Shown here: one piece after another, positions 7,734-16,453 of the stretch
How the letters are laid out: every line of letters begins with the position of its first letter
How positions within the stretch are numbered: the stretch's first letter is position 1
NCBI GenBank assembly: GCA_016350165.1
Contig: CP066225.1
Location: 1,240,001 to 1,304,000, forward strand
Reading direction: 5' to 3'
Length of the DNA stretch: 64,000 nt
Source of the DNA: Planctomycetota bacterium
Lineage (GTDB): Bacteria > Planctomycetota > Phycisphaerae > Phycisphaerales > Phycisphaeraceae
Made by a program: the position numbers and the translations under genes
The notes under the pieces: model-generated
Told to the model about the DNA's origin: nothing
The model's database searches: none
What the model saw: the letters and a program-made list of their open reading frames with translations, nothing else

Positions 7734-9245
7734 ATGTCGGAAAGTACAGGCCTCAAAGCCAAACTCAAAGTCGGGATGGAGATCCACGTCGAACTCGCCA
7801 CGCGCTCAAAAATGTGGACCGCCGCACCAAATGTCGCCCACCCAGACTTTTTTGACTCCGAACCCAACACTTTGCTCTCCCCAGTCGTCATCGGCATGCC
7901 CGGAACGCTGCCTGTGATGAACAAAGAGGCGGTTGAGATGTCGATCAAGGTCGGCATGGCGCTTGATTGCGAGATCGCGAAGAAGTGCAAATGGGACCGT
8001 AAGTCTTACTATTACCCTGACTTACCAAAAAACTATCAAATTTCACAATACGATCAGCCGCTCGTTGGCGAAGGTGAGATGGAAATCCCGCTGACCGACG
8101 ATCCGAACGGCCCAACCAAGACGATTCGCATCACGCGCGCACACCTTGAAGAAGATGCGGGCAAGTTGGCGCACGAAGGCCCGGGCGGCGCACCGATCGA
8201 TCACTCGATTGTTGACTTGAACCGTGCGGGGACACCGCTACTGGAAATCGTTACTGAGCCTGACTTTAGCTCTGCTGATGAGGCTGTGACATTTGGTCAA
8301 ATGCTGCGTGATATTTGCCGCCACTTGGGTGTGTCGGAAGGGATTATGCAGAAGGGTCACATGCGTTTTGAGCCGAACATCAACGTCGAAATTGAGAAAG
8401 ATGGCAAGGTTTACAAGACGCCGATCGTGGAAATCAAGAACCTGAATAGCTTTAGAGCGGTTCATGGTGCGATTACACATGAGTATGACCGTCAGATCGA
8501 AGAGTGGCTGGAAACAGGTGTTGTGATGGGCGCTCGTGCGAAGACAACTCGCGGGTGGGATGATGTGAAGGGTGTGACATTACTCCAGCGTACGAAAGAA
8601 GATGCGGATGAGTATCGTTACTTCCCAGATCCAGATTTGGTTGATCTGATCGTTGAAGATGAATGGCTGGCTGAGATTGGTAAGGGCGTGACTGAGTTGC
8701 CGCTGAAGAAATTGCAGCGATACATGGGCGAATACAAATTGAACGAGAAGGATGCTCGGGCGTTGGTCGATGAGCCTGCCACAACTCGTTACTACGAAAA
8801 GACTTTGGAACTCGGGATGGACCCGAAACGTGCAGCAACGATGTTGTTGAATTATGGCCTAAAACGTGCGAACGAAGCGGGTTGTAGAATCGATGAGATC
8901 GGCATCACGGCTGAGCAGGTTGCAGGCATTGAAGCACTGCTTAAAGACGACAAGATCGGCAGCTCGGCTGCGGATGAGTTGTTCGGCTACTGCTGCGAGA
9001 GCGATGACACGGCTGAGAAGCTTGCTGATAAGCATGGTCTGGTTCAGGTATCTGATACAGGTGCTTTGGAAGGCTTTGTGGATGAAGTACTTGCGAATGA
9101 TCGTAATGCGAAGATCGTTGCGGACATTGAAGGCGGCAAGGACGCGGCAGTGGGCGCTTTGATTGGTCAGATCATGAAGCTGTCAAAGGGCCAAGCGAAT
9201 CCAAAGATGATCCGTGAGATCATTATCAAAAAGGTTCGGGGCTAA
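7734..9245 (+). CDS. gatB: Asp/Glu-tRNA(Asn/Gln) amidotransferase subunit B
   Basis: A 503-residue GatB. It carries out the kinase/transamidation step that turns Glu-tRNA(Gln) and Asp-tRNA(Asn) into Gln- and Asn-tRNA, in the cytosolic GatCAB complex. Diagnostic blocks: MEIHVELATRSKMW near residue 17, YYYPDLPKNYQISQYD near residue 92, and a C-terminal YqeY-like domain ending ANPKMIREIIIKK. Length is normal. Start supported by AGGATAG 4-10 nt upstream. gatA and gatC are not adjacent. The coding strand is C-rich in the first ~170 bases and becomes clearly G-rich from about 8.2 kb, part of a strand-skew change discussed under findings. Confidence 0.97.
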   Translation: MSESTGLKAKLKVGMEIHVELATRSKMWTAAPNVAHPDFFDSEPNTLLSPVVIGMPGTLPVMNKEAVEMSIKVGMALDCEIAKKCKWDRKSYYYPDLPKNYQISQYDQPLVGEGEMEIPLTDDPNGPTKTIRITRAHLEEDAGKLAHEGPGGAPIDHSIVDLNRAGTPLLEIVTEPDFSSADEAVTFGQMLRDICRHLGVSEGIMQKGHMRFEPNINVEIEKDGKVYKTPIVEIKNLNSFRAVHGAITHEYDRQIEEWLETGVVMGARAKTTRGWDDVKGVTLLQRTKEDADEYRYFPDPDLVDLIVEDEWLAEIGKGVTELPLKKLQRYMGEYKLNEKDARALVDEPATTRYYEKTLELGMDPKRAATMLLNYGLKRANEAGCRIDEIGITAEQVAGIEALLKDDKIGSSAADELFGYCCESDDTAEKLADKHGLVQVSDTGALEGFVDEVLANDRNAKIVADIEGGKDAAVGALIGQIMKLSKGQANPKMIREIIIKKVRG

Positions 9246-9265
9246 TCAGCGGGGCGATAAGACCG

Positions 9266-9346
9266 GCGGCCTGTCAGGCCGCGGCTATTAGATGATTTTT
9301 ATATTTGGTATTTAAAGCGGATTCGCGCGCACGAATCCGCTTTTTT
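9266..9346 (+). terminator. Two hairpins ending gatB
   Basis: A GC-only hairpin GCGGCC/GGCCGC (9266-9282), then a strong Rho-independent terminator with stem AGCGGATTCG/CGAATCCGCT (9316-9341) and six T. The first hairpin has no T-run and may simply block 3' exonucleases. Confidence 0.85.
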
Positions 9347-9947
9347 AATGATTTTCCCGTAGTTGGAAATGGGTCAAAACGGCTTAAGAATGGTTAGAAA
9401 CGGGCAGAAACGTGCTGGTTTTGATGTGTTTTTGGTCGTTTTTGGTGTGAACTCTGCGGCGCAGAGGCGTGTTTGTGCGCGCGACTGGGTGATGAAAGTT
9501 TTTGGTATGTATTTTGCTCTCGGAAATTCGATTGTGAAGTTCGCGCATGAAAGTGACGCAACGCGGCATTAGGGGAAAGGTTTTTGATGGTGTTTGGTGA
9601 AGAGTTTTTTTGTTTTGATGTGGCAGGTGGTTTGTCTGATGGGCGCGATAATTAACAAAGCGTCTTTTGAGTCGCTGTTTCACACAAACGTGTCGTTGAC
9701 TAGCGAGTAATGGTTTCAAGTTGATGTGACACTAAAACGTATCGTCGTTGGTCATCATGTAAGAAAGAGATGGAGAAGGATGCAGAGTGAGTACGGCGAG
9801 CGTGGCCCCGGAACTCGCTGACTGATATTGAGTTGTAGAAATTGTGTTTATTGAATCGTGATGAGTTTACGTGTGCATAGAAATGAGTAAGAATAACGTG
9901 GCTGTTATTTACCTAATCTTTAAAAGTAAATTCAAATTGATCGGGCA
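9347..9947. other. Intergenic, G/T-rich, no gene seen
   Basis: No convincing gene. The + strand is G/T-rich. It contains one copy of a 22-bp repeat (9729-9750) whose partner lies after the KAP NTPase gene, and an imperfect GCGAG/CTCGC hairpin near 9800-9825. The promoter of the NTPase gene must lie in the last ~100 bases, which are AT-rich. Confidence 0.5.
9729..9750. repeat. Flanking direct repeat, left copy
   Basis: ACACTAAAACGTATCGTCGTTG; 18 of 22 positions match 11406-11427 on the same strand. The pair flanks the KAP NTPase gene with 1.66 kb between them. Confidence 0.5.
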
Positions 9948-11342
9948 ATGATGAGTGCAACTGATACTAATCAAGTGTTAGACGATAAAGAGATTCAGTT
10001 TATCGAGCCGACGAATCCTACGTTTGATGATGACAAGTTAAGCCGCGAACAGTGTGCGCATAATCTTACGGCTGTACTTGAAACGTACAAGGGGGAGGGG
10101 AAGACGGTTGCGATTTCCGGGCCTTGGGGATGCGGCAAGACTTTCTTTGTAAAGATGTGGCGGAATAAGCTGGAGAGTAAGGAATATAAAACTGTATTCT
10201 TTAATGCCTGGGCGAACGATCACTCTGAGAGTCCTTCAGTTGCATTTCTTGCGCATCTTACATCGCTGATTGATACTTCGACGGGGAATGAATCGAAGTT
10301 TGAGATCGCGAAGAAGAATCTGAAAGGTTCGTTTGTAAAACTAGCCAAGCAGGGTTTGGTTTATGGGGTCGGTAAAGGCGTGAATGTAGCAACACAAGGT
10401 TTAGTGGATGGACACAATCTTGTAAAAAAAGCGTCGGCGTTTGGCGGTAGCGTTTTAAAGCGACAAAAATCTGAGTATGAACAGCAGCTTGATCGCGACA
10501 TACGATTACATTTAGAACGATCTTCTGTGATTGAAGAATATAAGGCTTGTTTGGCAGCATATGTTGAGGCGGTTTCACCTGAGAAGCCGGTGTATTTCTT
10601 TATTGATGAACTGGATCGTTGCCGTCCTGATTTTGCAGTTGAGTTATTGGAGAGTATTAAGCATTACTTTGATGTGCCGAACTTATTTTTTGTTTTGTCG
10701 ATTGATGGGGAACAATTGGCGGAAGCAGTTAAAGGGCATTATGGGAGTGGGTTTGATGGCCAGAGATATTTGAGGCGGTTTGTTGATTTACGATATACAT
10801 TGAACACGTCGAACATAGGTACATTTTGCGATTCGCTCATAGATAAGAAGTATCCATTTGCTGCCAAAGCAAAAGGATATAGATTTTATGATATTTTAGG
10901 CAACCTCTCTCTTTCGTTACGAGACATTGATCAATTGTTTAGTCAATTAGACCTTGCTTCTCGATTAGCGGAATCATTGACTCACGAAAAAACTTCCGCA
11001 GCTTTAGGATTACTTGCATATATCTGCGCATTTGAAAAGCACGATCCTAATTTCATCCATTACTTCATGCATGACCGAAAAGCTATGCTGAATTTCTTCA
11101 ATAACATTTATTTAGGAAGAAGCTATGCACGTGACGAGCTCAGGGAAATAGAATGGAGAATTTCATGTAACACAAAATATGGTCATGAATACGAGAAGGA
11201 TCTTGAAAAACTAGCGAAACAAAATCAAGGCAACTCATATTTTGCTGCAGATAGGCTCGAATATTTCGGCTGGCAATCGCAATCTTCCAGCTGCACTGAG
11301 CAACTCCTTGAGTTATATCATTTTTCAGCTAAAACAAACTAG
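9948..11342 (+). CDS. KAP-family P-loop NTPase
   Basis: A 464-residue protein of the KAP (Kidins220/ARMS-PifA) branch of STAND-like P-loop NTPases. Walker A is GPWGCGKT at residues 58-65, followed by the FFNAW block; Walker B is YFFIDELDRCRPDFA near residues 214-228, the DELDRC signature being characteristic. The region between them (about 120-150) is Gly/Val-rich but not clearly a membrane insertion, which many KAP proteins have. The C-terminal ~170 residues are helical and unrecognised. It is isolated, AT-richer than gatB towards its 3' end, and flanked by direct repeats. Several KAP proteins act in phage exclusion (PifA), so a defence role is possible but unproved. ATG ATG at 9948/9951; ribosome site weak. 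Confidence 0.85.
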   Translation: MMSATDTNQVLDDKEIQFIEPTNPTFDDDKLSREQCAHNLTAVLETYKGEGKTVAISGPWGCGKTFFVKMWRNKLESKEYKTVFFNAWANDHSESPSVAFLAHLTSLIDTSTGNESKFEIAKKNLKGSFVKLAKQGLVYGVGKGVNVATQGLVDGHNLVKKASAFGGSVLKRQKSEYEQQLDRDIRLHLERSSVIEEYKACLAAYVEAVSPEKPVYFFIDELDRCRPDFAVELLESIKHYFDVPNLFFVLSIDGEQLAEAVKGHYGSGFDGQRYLRRFVDLRYTLNTSNIGTFCDSLIDKKYPFAAKAKGYRFYDILGNLSLSLRDIDQLFSQLDLASRLAESLTHEKTSAALGLLAYICAFEKHDPNFIHYFMHDRKAMLNFFNNIYLGRSYARDELREIEWRISCNTKYGHEYEKDLEKLAKQNQGNSYFAADRLEYFGWQSQSSSCTEQLLELYHFSAKTN

Positions 11343-11405
11343 TCTCTAAGTGAACTTACCTAGTAGCGTACTACGAGGCATCACAGTATCGACTGTTGAG
11401 TTATT

Positions 11406-11427
11406 ACACTCAAGCGTATCGTCGATC
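11406..11427. repeat. Flanking direct repeat, right copy
   Basis: ACACTCAAGCGTATCGTCGATC; partner of 9729-9750, in the same orientation, 64 bp after the stop of the KAP NTPase gene. Confidence 0.5.
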
Positions 11428-11525
11428 TTTTATGTTTATAGATAGCTAAGTAATAGTTGTGTTGTTTTCTATTAGGAAACACTCCACATCGGCTGTGCGT
11501 GTGAGGGATCATCTTAGTGGTTATA

Positions 11526-11558
11526 AAAAAACGCTCACGGTGGTGTGAGCGTTTTTTG
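11526..11558. terminator. Bidirectional terminator
   Basis: AAAAAACGCTCAC/GTGTGAGCGTTTTTT stem with A-run before and T-run after. It can end both the NTPase gene (+) and the RDD gene (-), which converge here. Confidence 0.9.
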
Positions 11559-11578
11559 TTTTGTTTTTAGTTTTAAAT

Positions 11579-13558
11579 CTAATGCTTGGTTAGATCATTG
11601 GGTTGATCGTCATCGTCGTGTGGTGGTGTTTTTGAAGGATCGTGTTCGTCTTCTTTGAGATGATGGGCTTTGTCTTTTTCCTTGGGCATAACGACGACGG
11701 TTTTGGCGAGGATGTCGCCGAGGCGTTGGCGGGTGTGGATGAAGACTGGGAAGAGAAGTGCGATTTGGATGAGCAATTCGATAATTTTTGAGATGCCACG
11801 TGTGAAGAGTTGCGTGCTGGAGGGCGTTTTACCATCCATTGTGGTGACGTGGATGCCGGTGAATATTTTGCCGAGGGTGCGGCCTTTGGTGATCATTTCG
11901 GTGATGGTGGTGTGCGCGAGGAAGACAGCGATGAGTGTGATGGAGGGGATCATTTTTGTGAAGGTGAGGTTGCCGTTGTTGGGCCATGTCTCGCTAAGAC
12001 CTGAGAATGAGAGGTCGAAGATGTACATGATGGGGAAGAATACGATGGCGAAGTCGATTGAGGCGGCGAGCATGCGACGTGGGAAATCGCAGAGTGTGAG
12101 GTTATCTGGGAGTTCAAGTTTGTTGTTGCGTGGATCACGAACGACGAGAAGGATGATCATGAGGATGGCGAGGCCGATGAGGATGATTGAGATGATGTTT
12201 TGTGTGACCATCTCGAGATAGCGTGGTTCGGTGGGCGTGAGGGTTTGGATGTTTGTTTCAGTCTTAGCGATGATTAGAGGTTGGCCTTGCAGGGTGAGTT
12301 GGGAGAGATCAAGCGCGATTTCCTGAGGCGCGGGTGTTGTGAAACCCCACATGCTTGTGACAGTTGTTGGTTTTGTCGGCTTGTGCTCGGGGCGAGCTGC
12401 GAGAAGAGCGAGGTTGTTGTTGTATGGAATGGCGGCCCATTGAGAGGTATTTGGGATAGCAAGATCGAGCATACCAACAGAGATGGCTTTGCTGTCACGA
12501 AGGATGGTGTAGTGTGTGACGAGATCGGGTTTGTCGGCGAGTTGTTGAGCGAGAATGATCTGGTTGTCTTGCGCGAAGAAAGCTGGTCGTGAGGCAGGTT
12601 TTGCGTTGTCGGGAAGAGGCGCGTTGACGGTTTTTGTTTCCCATGACTCGGTGGCTGGGTTGTATTGATCGACGCGGAATGTGTTTTGCTGGGTGTCTGG
12701 CTGGGTGATGAGTGTTGGGTAAAGTGCATCGGAGTTTTGCACGACAAGCCAGGCTGGTTTTGCGTGTGGGTAATTGGATGGTAGAGAAAGATGCTGCCAC
12801 CGACCTGCGATGAGAATGAAGAGACGATCAATACTGACTTTGTTTGCAGTCTCGTTTGGTTTTTCCGTTTTTTCCGGAGTTGTTGTATCAGTTACTGCGT
12901 TTGATTCTGAGGGCTCAGCATCTGGTGCTTCGGATGGTTCGATGAGTGGTGGATTGATTGATGTGAGTGGTTCTAACTGAGTATTAGAGGGAGCGAGATC
13001 ACGTTCTGCTTCGCTGGCTTGTTCGTAGGATTCGAAGCGTAATAGTGCGAAGGCACGTGAACGGCTTGCTGCGAGTGAGCGGAGGTCGGCTGAGTGGAAG
13101 ATGGGTGGTTGTGGTGATGGTTCGTATGAATAGAAGGCTTGGTTTGCGGGGAGGATGGGAGTGAGGGTTTGAAAGGCGAGCCCTTGATTGTTGGGGAGTT
13201 TGTAGGCGAGCCAAAGTCTGTCGGGGGCGGAGGCGAGGCCATCGGTGGCGAGTTGGCCGTTGAAAATTGTGGCGAGGGCGATGTCGCCTGCAGGTTGATT
13301 GATGTTGCGGTGATAGATGGCGAGAGCGTATTGGTCTTGAGGCTGAGCGGGTTTGCTGTCAGCTGATGAGGATTGGTTATTTGTGGCTGATGCGGTGGTG
13401 GGTGAGAGTGGCTGCTGATATGAGTAGATGTACCAGATGTTTTGATCGTCTGATACTGCAGAGAGGTTTTGTGCGGAGGATAGCGAAGGCAGCGCGAGGC
13501 TGAGAGTGAAGATGAGTAGCGAGACGAAGCTGAACATGATTGCTTTATTTGGTTTCAT
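11579..13558 (-). CDS. RDD-domain membrane protein with large exported N-terminal part
   Basis: 659 residues. Signal peptide at 1-29 (LLIFTLSLALPSLSSAQ), then ~420 residues of exported, Gln/Ser/Pro-rich sequence without a recognised fold, a transmembrane helix near 455-475 (IISIILIGLAILMIILLVV), and a C-terminal RDD domain: FPRRMLAASIDFAIVFF, then GRTLGKIFTGIHV and RQRLGDILAKTVVV with the conserved Arg/Asp pairs. RDD domains occur in membrane proteins of unknown or ion-transport function. The tail is acidic and His-rich (HDDDDQPND). The pairing of a large periplasmic sensor-like part with RDD is seen in planctomycetes; the function is unknown. It is monocistronic by its spacing. Confidence 0.85.
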   Translation of the reverse strand: MKPNKAIMFSFVSLLIFTLSLALPSLSSAQNLSAVSDDQNIWYIYSYQQPLSPTTASATNNQSSSADSKPAQPQDQYALAIYHRNINQPAGDIALATIFNGQLATDGLASAPDRLWLAYKLPNNQGLAFQTLTPILPANQAFYSYEPSPQPPIFHSADLRSLAASRSRAFALLRFESYEQASEAERDLAPSNTQLEPLTSINPPLIEPSEAPDAEPSESNAVTDTTTPEKTEKPNETANKVSIDRLFILIAGRWQHLSLPSNYPHAKPAWLVVQNSDALYPTLITQPDTQQNTFRVDQYNPATESWETKTVNAPLPDNAKPASRPAFFAQDNQIILAQQLADKPDLVTHYTILRDSKAISVGMLDLAIPNTSQWAAIPYNNNLALLAARPEHKPTKPTTVTSMWGFTTPAPQEIALDLSQLTLQGQPLIIAKTETNIQTLTPTEPRYLEMVTQNIISIILIGLAILMIILLVVRDPRNNKLELPDNLTLCDFPRRMLAASIDFAIVFFPIMYIFDLSFSGLSETWPNNGNLTFTKMIPSITLIAVFLAHTTITEMITKGRTLGKIFTGIHVTTMDGKTPSSTQLFTRGISKIIELLIQIALLFPVFIHTRQRLGDILAKTVVVMPKEKDKAHHLKEDEHDPSKTPPHDDDDQPNDLTKH

Positions 13559-13754
13559 ATTATGGATAAGGGTACGTGAATCGTGGTGAAGGGCAAATGT
13601 GAGGACGAAAAGTGTGTATGAATTATGAGTGAATATAAGTGTTTTCGGTAGTGCGGGGGATGTGGTGTGAGAAATTGATGTGAAAGGTGGATCGAGGCGG
13701 GTTGAGGGTGAGAGCTAATAAGACGTGATTGTGGTGGAATGATACAATTGGGGC

Positions 13755-14717
13755 ATGTTGAAATACAGGCTGACATTTGGGCCGATCATGATCGCAGTAC
13801 TGCTGGGATTAATTTGGCTGGATAATCAACTGGATCAGATTGTTATTGAAGGAACGATCTGGCAGGATTTGTTTTTGGGTAGGGATTATCTGCCTGCGGG
13901 TTTGGTGATGTGGGTGCTGTTTCTGGTGCTGATCACGCTAAGTGTTGGTGAGTTGGTGAAGATGTTTCGTGCGAAGGATGCGCGGGTGGATTTCTTTATG
14001 CTGTGGTTGAGCGGGATGATTGGCTGCACGCTGATGTATGTGATTCCGTATAAAATGCAGAGTGAAGCGACGATGGCGATTTATGCTTCGTTCATGGCGG
14101 GGCTTTTTATGCTGACATTGCTAAGGTTGGCGTTTAAAAAGACGACGAAGGGGGCATTGTTAATCGGCAGTATTACGATGTTTGGGTTTATTTATATCGG
14201 GGTGTTGCCGGGGTTTTATCTGGCGATTCGGAGATGGCATGAGGCGTGGGTGATTGCTGCAATTATTTTGATTATCAAGAGTTGCGATATCGGTGCCTTC
14301 TTTACGGGATGCTCGATTGGTAAGCATAAGATGATCCCGTGGCTAAGTCCGAAGAAGACGTGGGAAGGCTTGGCTGGGGGTGTGATCTTTGCTGGATTGG
14401 TGGCGATGGGACTGGTTGCACTGGGGAATGTAACGGAAGTGAATGGACGATGGGAGATTTTGGAAACTGGGCGTGAGTTTGTGCATCACGATTATCCACT
14501 GTGGTTCGGGTTTGTGGTAGGGATGATCTTTGGATTATTGGGTCAGGCGGGGGATCTGACGGCGAGCATGTTCAAGCGTGATGCTGAGATTAAGGACTCA
14601 GGAAGCGTGATTCCGGGGTTTGGGGGGCTGATTGATGTGCTGGACAGTCCTGTGCTGGTGGCTCCGTTTGCGTATTGGGTGCTGGTGATTGCAGAGGTGT
14701 TTACGAAGCCGATTTAG
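13755..14717 (+). CDS. cdsA: Phosphatidate cytidylyltransferase
   Basis: 320-residue polytopic membrane enzyme making CDP-diacylglycerol from CTP and phosphatidate. The family signature is near the C-terminus: AGDLTASMFKRD, then KDSGSVIPGFGGLIDVLDS, with the Asp residues that bind metal and CTP. About eight hydrophobic segments precede and surround it. Unlike many bacteria there is no uppS, dxr or rseP beside it. GGGGC just before ATG serves as ribosome site; start is the first in frame. The standard motif has PGHGG; here it is PGFGG, a tolerated variation elsewhere in the family as far as I recall. Confidence 0.95.
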   Translation: MLKYRLTFGPIMIAVLLGLIWLDNQLDQIVIEGTIWQDLFLGRDYLPAGLVMWVLFLVLITLSVGELVKMFRAKDARVDFFMLWLSGMIGCTLMYVIPYKMQSEATMAIYASFMAGLFMLTLLRLAFKKTTKGALLIGSITMFGFIYIGVLPGFYLAIRRWHEAWVIAAIILIIKSCDIGAFFTGCSIGKHKMIPWLSPKKTWEGLAGGVIFAGLVAMGLVALGNVTEVNGRWEILETGREFVHHDYPLWFGFVVGMIFGLLGQAGDLTASMFKRDAEIKDSGSVIPGFGGLIDVLDSPVLVAPFAYWVLVIAEVFTKPI

Positions 14718-14940
14718 AGCGTCATGTGGTCATGAAAGGAGAAGGAAGTACGAAAAAAGTGGCCAGCGAGGGCAAATAAGGGGCGTGAGGGGGTGAATTG
14801 GGGTAAAAAAGGTTGAATTGGGATGAAAAAAAGTTAATTATGGGCGGGAAGTGGACATGCAAGGCCCGTGATTGACGATATGATATAGTGTGGCTCAGGA
14901 GTACTGGGCCGGGCGTCTTAGCGCAACTAGGACGTCGTGT

Positions 14941-14980
14941 TTGTATACAGAGATTGATGTTTTGTATGCAGAGATTCATG
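14941..14980. repeat. Direct repeat upstream of infC
   Basis: TTGTATACAGAGATTGATG (14941-14959) and TTGTATGCAGAGATTCATG (14962-14980) differ at two of 19 positions and repeat every 21 bp, i.e. two DNA turns. They sit 29-68 bp before the infC start codon. Could be a tandem binding site or duplicated promoter element. Confidence 0.55.
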
Positions 14981-15008
14981 TATAGTCATTGTTACTGGAG
15001 ACTTTACC

Positions 15009-15629
15009 ATCGCTAGACGCTTTAAACCGCAGCCGAAAGACACGGGTAAAAGGTTACGTGTCAACGATCAGATTCGCATTTCACCGATTCGGCTGATTAG
15101 TGAAGACAATGAGCAATTAGGTGTCGTGCAGGTAGACGATGCGAAGCGTCGTGCACGTGATGCAGGCTTGGATTTGGTCGAGGTATCGCCGAACAGCGAG
15201 CCATCAGTTTGCCGTATCATGGACTACGGTAAATGGAAGTACGCCCAGAAGAAAAAAGAACAAAAGGCGAAGAGTCACGCGAAACAGAGTGAACTCAAAG
15301 GCGTCCGTCTGCGTCCAAAGATTGATTCACATGACCTTGATATCAAGTTGAACAAAGCACGTGGTTTCCTTGAAGAAGGAAATAAGGTTCAGTTTATGAT
15401 GCTGTTCCGTGGCCGCGAGGTTGCTCACAAGGATATTGGTTACGGCCATATGAATTCGATCGTCGAGAAGCTGAGCGATATTGCGAAGATTGAATCTCCA
15501 CCAATGCTGCAAGGCCGCCGCATGGGTATGGTGTTGGCACCAGACCGTAGCGGTAAGCAGAAATCTGCTGCGAAGAAGGAAGCTCCGAAAAAGGACGCAC
15601 CTGCACCGAAGCAGCCTGCTAAACAATAA
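15009..15629 (+). CDS. infC: Translation initiation factor IF-3 (AUC start)
   Basis: IF-3 binds the 30S subunit and checks start codons. The first ATG/GTG-type start in frame (15126) would remove the first ~39 residues, which include RRFKPQPKD and RVNDQIRISPIRLI, the usual start of the IF-3 N-domain. Reading upstream, an ATC at 15009 is 8 nt after GGAG and gives a normal 206-residue protein. AUU/AUC starts are known for infC and allow IF-3 to repress its own synthesis. The C-domain shows KGVRLRPKIDSHDLDIKL and the RGRE block. A Lys/Ala/Pro tail (about residues 188-206) extends the protein. rpmI and rplT, the usual neighbours, are absent; a terminator follows. Confidence 0.93.
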   Translation: MARRFKPQPKDTGKRLRVNDQIRISPIRLISEDNEQLGVVQVDDAKRRARDAGLDLVEVSPNSEPSVCRIMDYGKWKYAQKKKEQKAKSHAKQSELKGVRLRPKIDSHDLDIKLNKARGFLEEGNKVQFMMLFRGREVAHKDIGYGHMNSIVEKLSDIAKIESPPMLQGRRMGMVLAPDRSGKQKSAAKKEAPKKDAPAPKQPAKQ

Positions 15630-15668
15630 GTAGACTGGGGTGAATACCCTCCCCTATAAAATGAATAC

Positions 15669-15699
15669 AAATGAACCTCGCTTAACGGCGAGGTTTTTT
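15669..15699 (+). terminator. Terminator of infC, copy 1 of a duplicated unit
   Basis: Stem AACCTCGC/GCGAGGTT around a TTAACG-type loop with six T. The same 31 bases recur at 16351-16381 after the next gene. Confidence 0.9.
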
Positions 15700-15867
15700 A
15701 TTTGGATATATCGCAAATACGAAACACAAGCCAATCTAACTGCTTGTTTTTATCAACATTACTTTCTCGAAAATAAATAAAGCCATATATTGCAGTACGT
15801 TTAATTCATAAGTTTGCGCACGCGCTACTTATTTCAATGCATCACCATTCCTACCGAGGGTAATCAA

Positions 15868-16332
15868 ATGCCTAATAATGCTATCAAATTAACCGTCTTA
15901 CTCTGCGCTATCATTGTTTTCCTACAGACTGGCTGCGCTACGATTATGAGCGGAACATCACAGGAAGTTTTGATTTCAACAGAGCCAAGCGGCGCGACCG
16001 TGGTACTAAACGATATGACGATGGAAACGCCAGCGAAATTTACGCTTAAGCGCAGTGAGACTTATGTTGCTGAGATTTCCAAGCCAGGCTATCACACGAC
16101 GCAAGTTAAACTCGAAAAAAGTATGAATGGTTGGATCTTTGGCAACATCGTGTTCGGCGGCATCCCCGGTTTGGTTGTCGATTATATTTCAGGTGGAGCG
16201 AATAACATTTCACCAGGTGATGCACACATCAATCTTGTTTCCACCACAATTGACGAGCCAAGCATGATCATTTGGGATGCACAATCACTCAAAGAAGAAG
16301 CTAAGAAAACGAGCGCTTTGACTAAGGAATAA
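15868..16332 (+). CDS. PEGA-like lipoprotein
   Basis: 154 residues. Lipoprotein signal: hydrophobic LTVLLCAIIVFLQTGC with the lipidated Cys at residue 23. The mature part has VLISTEPSGATVVLNDMTMETPAKFTL, the PEGA-domain pattern (SxPxGAxVxINGxxxGxTPxxFxL), followed by YVAEISKPGYH. PEGA domains are small surface beta folds. After it comes a Gly-rich hydrophobic stretch (GWIFGNIVFGGIPGLVVDYISGGA) reminiscent of other small planctomycete and proteobacterial lipoproteins. ATG at 15868 is preceded by GAGGG; the upstream in-frame ATG at 15814 would spoil the signal. The gene is bracketed by two copies of one terminator. Confidence 0.8.
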   Translation: MPNNAIKLTVLLCAIIVFLQTGCATIMSGTSQEVLISTEPSGATVVLNDMTMETPAKFTLKRSETYVAEISKPGYHTTQVKLEKSMNGWIFGNIVFGGIPGLVVDYISGGANNISPGDAHINLVSTTIDEPSMIIWDAQSLKEEAKKTSALTKE

Positions 16333-16350
16333 AATTACACTGCTACTAAT

Positions 16351-16381
16351 AAATGAACCTCGCTTAACGGCGAGGTTTTTT
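16351..16381 (+). terminator. Terminator, copy 2 of a duplicated unit
   Basis: Identical over 31 bases to 15669-15699, starting AAATGAACCTCGC and ending in the T-run. Follows the PEGA-like lipoprotein gene. Confidence 0.9.
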
Positions 16382-16453
16382 TATTTAAAATTCTTGCTTA
16401 CTTGTGAAACACGCTTGTTTTACAGTGGTTCTGATTCGAGGCAGGATATGTGA

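Noticed and set aside
9363-9572. Small gene after gatB
   Set aside because: No ribosome site, and the composition is that of the surrounding G/T-rich intergenic DNA.
15126-15629. infC starting at GTG 15126
   Set aside because: This would delete the conserved start of the IF-3 N-domain, and there is no suitable ribosome site; ATC 15009 fits better.
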